Under the pieces are notes generated by a model. It had not been told where the DNA came from, did not search any database, and saw nothing but the letters and a program-made list of their open reading frames with translations. The position numbers and the translations under genes are program-made. Below, piece by piece: positions 17,216 to 25,456 of a stretch of DNA of 49,070 bases (position 1 is the stretch's first letter; the number at the start of each line of letters is the position of its first letter). Where the stretch lies: contig NZ_ML178728.1 of NCBI RefSeq assembly GCF_004360155.1, positions 609-49,678 of the forward strand. The letters run 5' to 3'. The DNA is from Paraglaciecola marina (GTDB taxonomy: Bacteria; Pseudomonadota; Gammaproteobacteria; Enterobacterales; Alteromonadaceae).

Positions 17216-18682
17216 TTACTTTTGGGGTTTTGCGTGGTCAAGGTTCACTTGTTCTCGTAATCCTTCTTTTCTGCCTTTTATACCCGCCTCAGGTTGCATA
17301 TGTTCAGTTGTTAGTTCTGACAAATAATCACCTTCAGTAATACCCTCATGGCGCATGGCAACTCCGGTTAAGCAAGCATGCATAATGAAGTTGGCATTTA
17401 AAGCAGAGCGATAGGTAGGGTCAAGTAAAGGGTCAAGTTCGACAATTTCAAATCCTACCATTTCATTTTCGCTACATAATGCCCGAACGATAGGAATGGC
17501 CTCGCGCATTGTTAGCCCGCCCGGCACTGGTGTGCCTGTTCCGGGTACAAATGCAGGGTCTAAAACGTCAACATCAAAAGAAATAAACAGCTTTTTACCA
17601 CCTTCTCGAGCCTCAGCTAAAGCGGTTTCCATTACTGATTCCCAGCCTTTTTTCTCAACTTCCGCCATAGTGTGATATCGCATACCATTGTTACGCATCC
17701 ACTCAAAACCTTCAGGGCCGGGCCATGATCCACGTAAACCTACTTGAATGAAGTTTTCAGGGTTAACATGACCTTCTTTTACCGCGCGATATACTGGCTG
17801 TCCGTGGGTAATCCAATGGGGGCGGTTTTTACCCGCGTCATAGTGTGAGTCAAAGTGAACCACACCAAAACTTCCTTTGCCGTGCACATCTGCTAAACCA
17901 GCTATATCAGGGTATTCTAAACTATGGTCGCCACCTACAATAAAGGGAATAGCCCCTGTTTCAGCTATTTCTTTAACACGTTCACGAACATGGTGAACCG
18001 AGATCTCAGTGCTCATGTTATCTATGGCGATATCGCCATAATCGACAATGCTCAATATATCACTTGGGTTGATCATAGTATTCATATCAACGCCTCCCAT
18101 GTAATAACCTGTCCGCATGGCTTGAGGCCCAAACTTTTGCCCTCGATAGTAGGAACCCATATCAAGTGGTGCGCCCACTATGGCCACATCAACCTTACCT
18201 GCAATTAAGTCTTCTGGATAAATTGCTACTGGCGCGCCAGCAAAAGTATTGATACCTGTGCCAAAATTATTCATATAACGACTTAGGTGAATTGGCCCTG
18301 GCTCTCGTTTGGGGTTTAAGCTTTGTGGTCTTTCTACCTTCCATGAATTAAATAGCGGAGATTCAGTATTTAGTGGAATCGTCGCCATATCGGTTTCTGG
18401 GTTGAATTTGCTGGCCTCTGCAACTTCAATCATGCCATCAAGGTAGGCTTCAATTTCTGATGGGGTTTTATCTTCCATTGCTGAATAAAATCGCTCCATT
18501 GTACCCAACAACATAGTGGGTAAGGGAGACTTAAGAATTTCGAGTTTCTCTTCTGGAATACTTTTAACTTTGTTCTTAAATGAAGCTGGAAACTCTAATT
18601 CTTTCTCATCTTCGGCTGCATTGACTGCGAAAAATGAAAGCGTCAGGAGTACAAGAGCTATAAATCTATTAATACTGGACAT
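17216..18682 (-). CDS. Secreted ureohydrolase (arginase/agmatinase family), paralogue C
   Basis: 488 residues with a Sec signal peptide (to about residue 22, FFAVNA), so probably periplasmic or released, unlike ordinary cytoplasmic agmatinases of about 300 residues. A roughly 140-residue N-terminal extension ends in REPGPIHLSRY. The catalytic core has all six expected metal ligands: GGDHS (about 250), HFDSHYD (about 276) and SFDVDVLDP (about 367), plus THGQ and the guanidinium-site Glu of GFEIVELDP. Family members hydrolyse guanidino groups to urea; the substrate (agmatine, guanidinobutyrate, guanidine or other) cannot be told. It lies after a terminator-like hairpin behind the TonB receptor gene and 64 bases before the PPIase start. 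Confidence 0.85.
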   Translation of the reverse strand: MSSINRFIALVLLTLSFFAVNAAEDEKELEFPASFKNKVKSIPEEKLEILKSPLPTMLLGTMERFYSAMEDKTPSEIEAYLDGMIEVAEASKFNPETDMATIPLNTESPLFNSWKVERPQSLNPKREPGPIHLSRYMNNFGTGINTFAGAPVAIYPEDLIAGKVDVAIVGAPLDMGSYYRGQKFGPQAMRTGYYMGGVDMNTMINPSDILSIVDYGDIAIDNMSTEISVHHVRERVKEIAETGAIPFIVGGDHSLEYPDIAGLADVHGKGSFGVVHFDSHYDAGKNRPHWITHGQPVYRAVKEGHVNPENFIQVGLRGSWPGPEGFEWMRNNGMRYHTMAEVEKKGWESVMETALAEAREGGKKLFISFDVDVLDPAFVPGTGTPVPGGLTMREAIPIVRALCSENEMVGFEIVELDPLLDPTYRSALNANFIMHACLTGVAMRHEGITEGDYLSELTTEHMQPEAGIKGRKEGLREQVNLDHAKPQK

Positions 18683-18712
18683 GGTAGATATCTTCAGTTG
18701 TTTTTAAAGGGC

Positions 18713-18734
18713 AAAAAGCGGGGAACACCCGCTT
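18713..18734 (-). terminator. Rho-independent terminator after the TonB receptor gene
   Basis: Read on the minus strand, AAGCGGG-TGTTC-CCCGCTT is followed by a T run. It lies 32 bases past the receptor stop and before paralogue C, so it probably limits read-through within the cluster. Confidence 0.7.
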
Positions 18735-18765
18735 CTTTTTATGAAGATTGAGTATAGATTAAATA

Positions 18766-21237
18766 CTACATTTCAAAGGTGTATTTAAACTTCACACCAA
18801 CCGTACGAGGTGTATTCACATAATGCCCATAACCTCTGGTTAGATCATATCGGTTTTGGTTGATTTCTTGACCAAGGCCAATTTGACTTAAATCACCCCG
18901 AACAGACGTAAATGCGTACTTATCAAACAAGTTGTTGACGTAGAAGGTTACTGACCAGTCATCATCAGACAATTTAGCCGATATATTACTAAGGGCATAT
19001 CCTGGTATTACCTCACCATCGTCTTTTAGGCCAACTTTCGAGTAAACATCACTTTGTGCGGTTAGACCATAGGTTAAATCAAGCGCCTTGCCCATTAGCT
19101 CTCCGTTGTATACTAGGCCAAATGCGAATGAGCTTTCTGGCGAACCAGGTAGACGGTCACCGTCAGAGCCGTCATACCAGTATTGAACGTCTTCATCAAA
19201 CACACCAAATAAGAAAGGTGCATCAGCAGTTAATTCAGCCTTTGCATAAGAGTAGGTCGCATAGGCAGACAAGCTATCACTAAAGGTAGCTCTACTTGAT
19301 AGTTCAAAACCTTTAGCATTTGCACCTTTAGCATTGGCTGTGTAGCCCACTGAACCGTTAATGGTAGCGCCGTTTACTTGAGCGTCGTTCCAATCTACGT
19401 TAAACAACGCCGCATTCAGGTAAAACTTATTCTTAAACCACGCAGTTTTAATACCAAGTTCATAGTTAACTGTGGTATCTGCTGAGTACAGTTGTTCATT
19501 AGGCAAAGCACAGATGATTTGAGTGTCAATTTCGTCGATATTGTCAGGGCAGGCTGCAACATCGTTAGCGCCACCAATTCTGAAGCCCTCACTAACTGTA
19601 AAGTAACCTAGCACATCGTCTGTGAACTGATAGCTAGTATTAAACTTGAATAAGTTACCATCATCTTCTGCATAAACAGACTCAAAGTCAAATTCAAGAG
19701 AGTCCGGATCACGGCCAAGAAAAGTTGTATAAAACAGGGGCAAATCTACAGCTGAAGCAGCTGAGACTTCGTACCAATATTGCCTTAAGCCTAGGGTAAC
19801 GTTCCATTTATCAGAAATTTCGTAGCTTACTTCACCAAAAATGGCTTTTTCAATAGTCTCACTATTACTTTGTGAATAATACTCAATAGAATCGGGTCGT
19901 AAGAAACCACCCACCCCCCAAACTTCTATTGCAAACTCATCAAATCCTGGTGCATATTCTATGCTGTAACCGTCGGTTTCGTCTTTGTTGTAATAGCCAC
20001 CCAGTATCCAACTAAAAGGGCCTTCATTGGTAGATACTAAGCGTATTTCTTGCGTAAACGTATCTCTATTAAACGCATCTTCTGTGTATGCGGCAAAAGA
20101 TGGAAATTCTTCATATCCATAGCTTAAGCGGATTAATAAGTCTGTTTGGTCACGATTACCTATCGTTTCGGTACCTGTGATGCCAGTAGCAGATACCAAC
20201 TCAGCAAAGCCAAGGTCAGCCTTTACTTCTAAACTTAATAAGTCGTTTGTACGCTCAAAAGGTTCTAAGTAACGATACGCAGATTCATATTTTCCAACCT
20301 GTCCGTTCAGCTCACTTTCAGATGATAGAGAGTTGTACTGAGAAATTGAACGACCTTCTAGTTCTGTATTTTGGTAGAAGTAAGTCAGTGTACTCTCAAG
20401 CCACTCGGTTGGCTTCCAAGTTAGAGCTGCTCTTGTAGTTAGGGCTTTTTCACCATTGGCATCTGCAACCGAATAAAGGTTTGCTGCCACATCATCTGGA
20501 TCATCCCAATCTGGGTCGGGCAAAGAAACGCCAGGTTCTTGTACTAAGTAGTTATAATCAATAAACCCAGGGTCATTTAAGTAGTTAAGTGACATACGAA
20601 AGCCAAGTTCGTCAGTGATAAGGGGGACATTAACAATGAAACCACCCTCTGTCCCCATGCTGTCGCTTTCTGCGGTTTGAGAGAAATCACCAAATATCTC
20701 TAAAGTTGTCATATCTAACTCAACAGCATTTGGAATATAACGTATTGCTCCCCCTAAAGTACCTGCGCCATATAATGTTCCTTGTGGGCCTATGAGTACT
20801 TCGACTCGGTCCATATCAATCAAACGCATGTTCACGAGAAGTGGAATCTCTCCAACATAAGTTGCTACTGTACCGCCATTTGAACCAGGGCCAGAGGAGT
20901 TAGTATTTAATCCCCTTACGATGATAGGTGCATTGGAACGACCACCTTGGTCTGTAATGGTTAATCCTGGTGTCCACTTGGCAATATCTTCAAGCTCACT
21001 AATGTCTTGTTGCTCTATTAAATCTGGAGATATAGCCGAGATATTGATTGGAACATCTTGTACTGTTCCGGCACGACGGGTGGCCGTGACTTGTATGGTT
21101 TCTATTGCTTGGTCAGCATCTGTTGTTGCTTCCTGTGCTAGAACGTTCTGACTCGTTAACATTCCTGAGATGGGCAAAAAAGCAAGACTAATTGCCATAG
21201 CGAGTTTGCTAGGTTTGATTTTACCATTTATGTTCAT
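18766..21237 (-). CDS. TonB-dependent outer membrane receptor
   Basis: 823 residues: a signal peptide (to about residue 34, NVLAQ), a TonB-box-like stretch (ETIQVTATRR), a plug domain (VQDVPINISAIS, RGLNTNS, GPQGTLYGAGTLGGAIRYIPN) and a long beta-barrel. It resembles the large marine TonB receptors with the RVEVLIGPQGTLYG plug motif, which take up a wide range of ligands. The C-terminus ends YTFEM rather than in the usual aromatic residue. Lying between ureohydrolase genes and a sulfotransferase gene, it may import the guanidino substrate, but the ligand is not visible from sequence. A palindrome about 180 bases upstream may be its operator. Confidence 0.92.
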   Translation of the reverse strand: MNINGKIKPSKLAMAISLAFLPISGMLTSQNVLAQEATTDADQAIETIQVTATRRAGTVQDVPINISAISPDLIEQQDISELEDIAKWTPGLTITDQGGRSNAPIIVRGLNTNSSGPGSNGGTVATYVGEIPLLVNMRLIDMDRVEVLIGPQGTLYGAGTLGGAIRYIPNAVELDMTTLEIFGDFSQTAESDSMGTEGGFIVNVPLITDELGFRMSLNYLNDPGFIDYNYLVQEPGVSLPDPDWDDPDDVAANLYSVADANGEKALTTRAALTWKPTEWLESTLTYFYQNTELEGRSISQYNSLSSESELNGQVGKYESAYRYLEPFERTNDLLSLEVKADLGFAELVSATGITGTETIGNRDQTDLLIRLSYGYEEFPSFAAYTEDAFNRDTFTQEIRLVSTNEGPFSWILGGYYNKDETDGYSIEYAPGFDEFAIEVWGVGGFLRPDSIEYYSQSNSETIEKAIFGEVSYEISDKWNVTLGLRQYWYEVSAASAVDLPLFYTTFLGRDPDSLEFDFESVYAEDDGNLFKFNTSYQFTDDVLGYFTVSEGFRIGGANDVAACPDNIDEIDTQIICALPNEQLYSADTTVNYELGIKTAWFKNKFYLNAALFNVDWNDAQVNGATINGSVGYTANAKGANAKGFELSSRATFSDSLSAYATYSYAKAELTADAPFLFGVFDEDVQYWYDGSDGDRLPGSPESSFAFGLVYNGELMGKALDLTYGLTAQSDVYSKVGLKDDGEVIPGYALSNISAKLSDDDWSVTFYVNNLFDKYAFTSVRGDLSQIGLGQEINQNRYDLTRGYGHYVNTPRTVGVKFKYTFEM

Positions 21238-21410
21238 GTGTGAGTCTCTTTTAGTGCTGTTGAGTTAGTTATGTGGCGGTGCAGAAAAGTACATCGTAAT
21301 CAAAGGCTAGAAACGTCGAGAATGTGTACTACTATTTTTAGTTTGTTTTTTCTACAGCTTCATTATGTCGTTGGGGGAACAACTTGAGTAGTCGCATTAT
21401 TACCTTAGCG

Positions 21411-21430
21411 TCTACGTCATTTGACGTAGA
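21411..21430. promoter_or_regulatory. Palindrome TCTACGTCA-TT-TGACGTAGA upstream of the TonB receptor gene
   Basis: A 9+9 perfect inverted repeat with a two-base centre, between the sulfotransferase stop and the receptor start. Its core GTCATTTGACGTAG matches GTCATATGACGCAG at 27027-27040, upstream of the first ureohydrolase, at 12 of 14 positions. It looks like a dimeric regulator site; the LuxR-type regulator encoded nearby is a candidate binder (inference). Confidence 0.45.
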
Positions 21431-21438
21431 GTAGATTA

Positions 21439-23031
21439 TTAACCAAAAATGGCCTCAATATCAGTGGTATAGGCTTGATATCGCTTCCAATTACCTATGG
21501 ACTTTTGATTGATGGGCTGACGAACTTGCATTTTACTAGCAGTAGAAACCGGGGCTGTGTTGCTCTCTATCTGCAGGCATTGGGTTTGCCAATCTAGTCC
21601 ACAAAAATTAATGAGCTCTGGCACGTATTGTTGAGGATTTTTGGTCAATCGTTCATATTCCAGCAGCTTAGTACCTTGGGGGTCGAATTCACTCCATGTT
21701 TGTATCCATTTTTCAAATTGCTGATAGAACCAAGCGCAATCTTCTAAACTTTGAGTGTAGTTATAATGGGGATTGTTGATAGAAAATAGCTGCCTAAAGT
21801 TACCTACACAGGTGTCTAAAGGGTTTCTGAGTAAACAGATAATTTTAGCTTTAGGAAATGCTTGGCGAATAAAAGGTAGATAGAAAAAATTGAAGGGCAG
21901 TTTATCCACAAATTTTCCCCGATTGTTGCCAATGTGGGCTGTTCGGGCTAAGTACGCTTTTGCTACTTTGGTAAAGCCCACTTTAGAACTATCTTGATAT
22001 AAATTGTGGTTGAGAACTGAGTTCCCTGTGGATTGGCTGGCGTGTTTTAATAATAAACTGAAGTCTTCTAACTCGCCCCCTGATGTAACTTGGCTGTGAC
22101 TTGAAAGGATCCGCTCTACTAATGTTGTGCCAGAGCGTGGCATACCCACCACAAATATGGGACGTTGGCTGTTAGACCCTGTGTTTCGATTAGATTGTTT
22201 GTTGAGGTTTTCAATACTTTTGTACAGCCCGTCAAACAGGCGTTGGTCATCTTGCCTGTTGTAAGGTAATTGCTTAGCCTTCTGTGATTTAGCTTTTAGT
22301 AAGGTCTCAAACGCTAAACCGTAGTTTTTTTGTTTTTCGTATTCCTTTGCCAATGCATGGCTCAAATGCAGTGTCACATCGATAGGAGCATTTGGGGTGC
22401 CTTCAAGCATTTTCGTAAGCTGCACTATGTGGGTATCTATGGCTTTATCTTGAGTTAAATCAGCTAATGCGAAGTGTGCTTGATGGTAATCAGGCTTTAA
22501 TTTCAAAGCTTTGTTTAACGCTGTTTGTGCGGCTTGATGTTGACCACAAAACTTAGCGGAGACTGCAAAGTTATAGAGTATTTCTGGCGTGGGTTTTAAG
22601 GCAATGGCCTTTTCAAAGCACTGTAAGGCGGTTTCATGTTGTTCAACTCTACTTAGGATAACCCCTAAGGTATCTAACTCATAAAAAGAGTTAAGCTTTT
22701 TAATTTCAATGGTATTGGCGATGGAAATCACCCCATCCGAAATGCCTAATAACGAATAGGTTTTGGCTAACTCGATGCGGTATTTAGTGGTGTCACTAAT
22801 CTTTATAGCCCGCTTTAACAGCTCACCTGCTTTACCGTATTGATGTATCTGAATATTGATTAAGGCCAATAGATGATATGACTGATGAAAGTTAGGGTTG
22901 GCTTTAAGAATATCCACACAGGCCAAATGTGCCCCTTGGATATCACCATTATTAAAAGCCGTTATGGCTTTTTGGTAAATATCCATGTGTGTTTTTTGTG
23001 TTTGGCCGTTAATCTGCGAAGGGCTAGACAT
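21439..23031 (-). CDS. TPR-repeat sulfotransferase family protein
   Basis: 530 residues. The first half (about 10-270) is a series of tetratricopeptide repeats; the second half is a PAPS-dependent sulfotransferase domain with the 5'-phosphosulfate loop PIFVVGMPRSGTTLVERI (about 290) and the 3'-phosphate-binding segment IICLLRNPLDTCVGNF. No signal peptide is seen. Proteins of this layout are often encoded beside TonB receptors in marine and aquatic bacteria; their acceptor is generally unknown. It starts 19 bases after the regulator gene and precedes the receptor gene, so it belongs to the ureohydrolase cluster transcript. Confidence 0.85.
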   Translation of the reverse strand: MSSPSQINGQTQKTHMDIYQKAITAFNNGDIQGAHLACVDILKANPNFHQSYHLLALINIQIHQYGKAGELLKRAIKISDTTKYRIELAKTYSLLGISDGVISIANTIEIKKLNSFYELDTLGVILSRVEQHETALQCFEKAIALKPTPEILYNFAVSAKFCGQHQAAQTALNKALKLKPDYHQAHFALADLTQDKAIDTHIVQLTKMLEGTPNAPIDVTLHLSHALAKEYEKQKNYGLAFETLLKAKSQKAKQLPYNRQDDQRLFDGLYKSIENLNKQSNRNTGSNSQRPIFVVGMPRSGTTLVERILSSHSQVTSGGELEDFSLLLKHASQSTGNSVLNHNLYQDSSKVGFTKVAKAYLARTAHIGNNRGKFVDKLPFNFFYLPFIRQAFPKAKIICLLRNPLDTCVGNFRQLFSINNPHYNYTQSLEDCAWFYQQFEKWIQTWSEFDPQGTKLLEYERLTKNPQQYVPELINFCGLDWQTQCLQIESNTAPVSTASKMQVRQPINQKSIGNWKRYQAYTTDIEAIFG

Positions 23032-23050
23032 TTAGTTGCTCACGCCTTAT

Positions 23051-23944
23051 TTAATCTCCAGCCAATGTGCGTATGGCAATGCCCGCCGCTGTGGTTCTAT
23101 TCTCTACGCCCAGCTTCACAAATACTTGTTCTAGGTGTTTGTTTACGGTGCGAGAGCCAATATTCAAAATGACAGCGATTTCTTTGTTGGTTTTTCCATT
23201 TGAAAGCCAAAATAAGACTTCGGACTCTCTACTGGTAATATTGAGTTTTGATTTGAGTTTGTCCTCACCTGAGACGGATTCTACAAAGTGGCAGATTCGA
23301 AAAGTACAATCACCGCTTTCTTGAATAGTAACTAAGGTTAGCTCACATGCGCCATTTTCATAGCTGAGCTTAAATTGTGAGCCTTCTTCAACCTTGGCAT
23401 TGCTAATCTCAGTTACAAAGGGGATCAGACAATCGCTAAGCCAGTCATCGGAATGTGGAATATTTGATAGAAAGTCGTGGGTTTGTGGAGTGGCCCATAA
23501 TAACTCACCAGCTCGACTCACAGAAAACAGCGTTTGCCCAATGCTGTCTAAGGCTTTTTGAGCGCTAGAGGTAATTTGGGCATTACCTATGTGGCGCTTA
23601 ATTCTAGCTATTAATTCTTCTGGGTTTACGGGTTTGGTGACATAGTCGACCCCGCCGGCATTTAAGCCTTTGAGGATATTGTCTGAATCTTTTAAGCCCG
23701 TCATGAAGACTACAGGTATATGATTTAAAGCTCGATTTTGTTTTAGCTTAATACAGGTTTCAAACCCATCCATTTTTGGCATCACGGCATCAAGCAAGAT
23801 TATGTCTGGCTTGATTTGTTCAGCTATGACAATAGCTTGGCTACCTTCAAGTGCAACCAAGGTGCTGATCCCTTCTTTCTCCAAAATATCGTTAATCAAA
23901 CTCAACGAATCTGGAGAATCATCTACAACAAGAACGGTATACAT
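23051..23944 (-). CDS. LuxR-type response regulator
   Basis: 297 residues. The receiver domain (1-120) has the acidic pair VVDDS, phosphoacceptor Asp52 (LLDAVMPKMDG), MTG and the VTKP lysine. A middle region of about 100 residues of unclear fold follows, then a C-terminal LuxR/GerE helix-turn-helix (LNITSRESEVLFWLSNGKTNKEIA). It lies 42 bases after ureohydrolase B and before the sulfotransferase. No kinase is adjacent in the operon; the permease-kinase at 11982 is the only histidine kinase in the window and the likeliest partner. Targets may be the palindromes at 21411 and 27027. Confidence 0.9.
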   Translation of the reverse strand: MYTVLVVDDSPDSLSLINDILEKEGISTLVALEGSQAIVIAEQIKPDIILLDAVMPKMDGFETCIKLKQNRALNHIPVVFMTGLKDSDNILKGLNAGGVDYVTKPVNPEELIARIKRHIGNAQITSSAQKALDSIGQTLFSVSRAGELLWATPQTHDFLSNIPHSDDWLSDCLIPFVTEISNAKVEEGSQFKLSYENGACELTLVTIQESGDCTFRICHFVESVSGEDKLKSKLNITSRESEVLFWLSNGKTNKEIAVILNIGSRTVNKHLEQVFVKLGVENRTTAAGIAIRTLAGD

Positions 23945-23986
23945 ATACTCCCAACTTTATTCAACCCAACAAGTATTAGAATAGAT

Positions 23987-25456
23987 TTATTTACTTAATG
24001 CCAGTGAATCTAAATGATTCGCTTGGGTTTTCCCAGCTTTACGCATGGCTATACCCGTTAAGCATGCATGCATAATATAGTTGGCATTAAGGGCGGTTTT
24101 ATAACTTGTATCTAAGTATGGGGCTACATCTAACATTTCGAAACCCACTATTTCTGTTTCGGCACATAGGCGGCGAACCATAGTGCGTGCTTGAATGATA
24201 GATAAGCCTCCAGGAATAGGACGTCCGGCGCCTGGCGCAAAGGCTGGATCTAATACACTCATATCGAAGGATATATAGGTTTTATCCAATTTTTTAGCTT
24301 GTTTAATGGTGGTTTCTAGGGTGTTAGCCCAGCCGTTTTCTTCAACCTCGGCCATAGTGTGGTAACTCACACCTTGTGCTAACAACCATTCCAATGCCTC
24401 TTTGTCTTGAGATGGCCCGCGAAGCCCAACTTGCACTAAATTGCTTCCTTCCAGAATATTATCGCCAAGTAAACGTGAAACACTTTGCTCGTCAGAATAA
24501 TAATGTTCTAACCCTAGGGTGCCATTGTAATGGGCATCAAGTTGAACCACAGTCACATTGTCGGTGCCATAATTATCGGTTATCGCTGCAACAGTTGGGT
24601 ACATAATAGAATGGTCGCCACCCACTATAAAGGGTACTGAGCCTGCTTCTATCATGCTGCTAACTTGTTCTCGAATATGTTGCACGCTTAGTTCAAGACT
24701 TAGGTAATCAGTGACCACATTGCCATAATCAGCAATATTTAGCGTGAGGCTTGGGTCAACTCCTCCGGCAATGTCATATCCATTAAGGCCGTACATACCT
24801 CTTAATACAGTGGGAGCATGCTGTGAATCCCGCCAGCCAGAACCAAGTGCTAAGGGCACGCCGACAAAAGCTACCTCAACTTGGCCTGCTATTAGGTCTT
24901 CGGGGCGTATGGCTACTGGGGCATTGGCAAATGTGGGGATACCATCTTGTTCGTGTACATATCGCTGTAAGCTAATAGGCCCAGGGCTGCGTTTATATTT
25001 ATCTAAGAAAGCAGGGCGTACTATTTTACGTTTGTTGAAGCCACCTGCGCCTGTGTTCAAAGGAATACTTGCAGAGTCAGCAGCATTAGTTAAGGGCTCA
25101 TCAACCCCGTTAATCAGCGTGCTAGCAGTGCCTTGGCCAGTTTGATACTTAGCGGCATTGAGTACTTCTAACATATCAGACACATATTGCTTGATGCCTT
25201 TGGCATCGCGCTGTGCTAATTGTAGCAAGACTTTTTCTTCGGTTAGGTTAAACCATTTTAGCCGACCAGGGTCCCGTAAAAAGGCTAATTCGGCCTCACT
25301 TAATAATTGCAACTTTGCACTATCATCAGGGGGTAAGTTTACCGCTGTAGATGCGGTGTCAACAGATTGCGCAGCGCACCCAACTAACAAAAATACGGTT
25401 ATGGCTACTTTAATGGCTGTTAAAGGTTTATCAGATAGATAGCTTAAATTGCTCAT
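23987..25456 (-). CDS. Ureohydrolase-family lipoprotein, probable pseudoenzyme, paralogue B
   Basis: 489 residues with a lipobox (FLLVGCAAQ, Cys about 27), so probably a lipoprotein. It shares the long N-terminal extension and RSPGPISLQRY with its paralogues and keeps GGDHS (about 275). The second metal motif reads LDAHYN (about 305) where Asp is expected last, and the third SFDMSVLDP (about 395) where DxD is expected: two metal ligands are lost (Asp to Asn, Asp to Ser). SHGQ of the paralogues is SDEQ here, and the guanidinium-site Glu is Asp (EMLDVAP). The frame is intact, so it looks maintained without hydrolase activity. The start overlaps the stop of paralogue A (ATGA), pointing to co-production, perhaps as a mixed oligomer. 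Confidence 0.85.
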   Translation of the reverse strand: MSNLSYLSDKPLTAIKVAITVFLLVGCAAQSVDTASTAVNLPPDDSAKLQLLSEAELAFLRDPGRLKWFNLTEEKVLLQLAQRDAKGIKQYVSDMLEVLNAAKYQTGQGTASTLINGVDEPLTNAADSASIPLNTGAGGFNKRKIVRPAFLDKYKRSPGPISLQRYVHEQDGIPTFANAPVAIRPEDLIAGQVEVAFVGVPLALGSGWRDSQHAPTVLRGMYGLNGYDIAGGVDPSLTLNIADYGNVVTDYLSLELSVQHIREQVSSMIEAGSVPFIVGGDHSIMYPTVAAITDNYGTDNVTVVQLDAHYNGTLGLEHYYSDEQSVSRLLGDNILEGSNLVQVGLRGPSQDKEALEWLLAQGVSYHTMAEVEENGWANTLETTIKQAKKLDKTYISFDMSVLDPAFAPGAGRPIPGGLSIIQARTMVRRLCAETEIVGFEMLDVAPYLDTSYKTALNANYIMHACLTGIAMRKAGKTQANHLDSLALSK

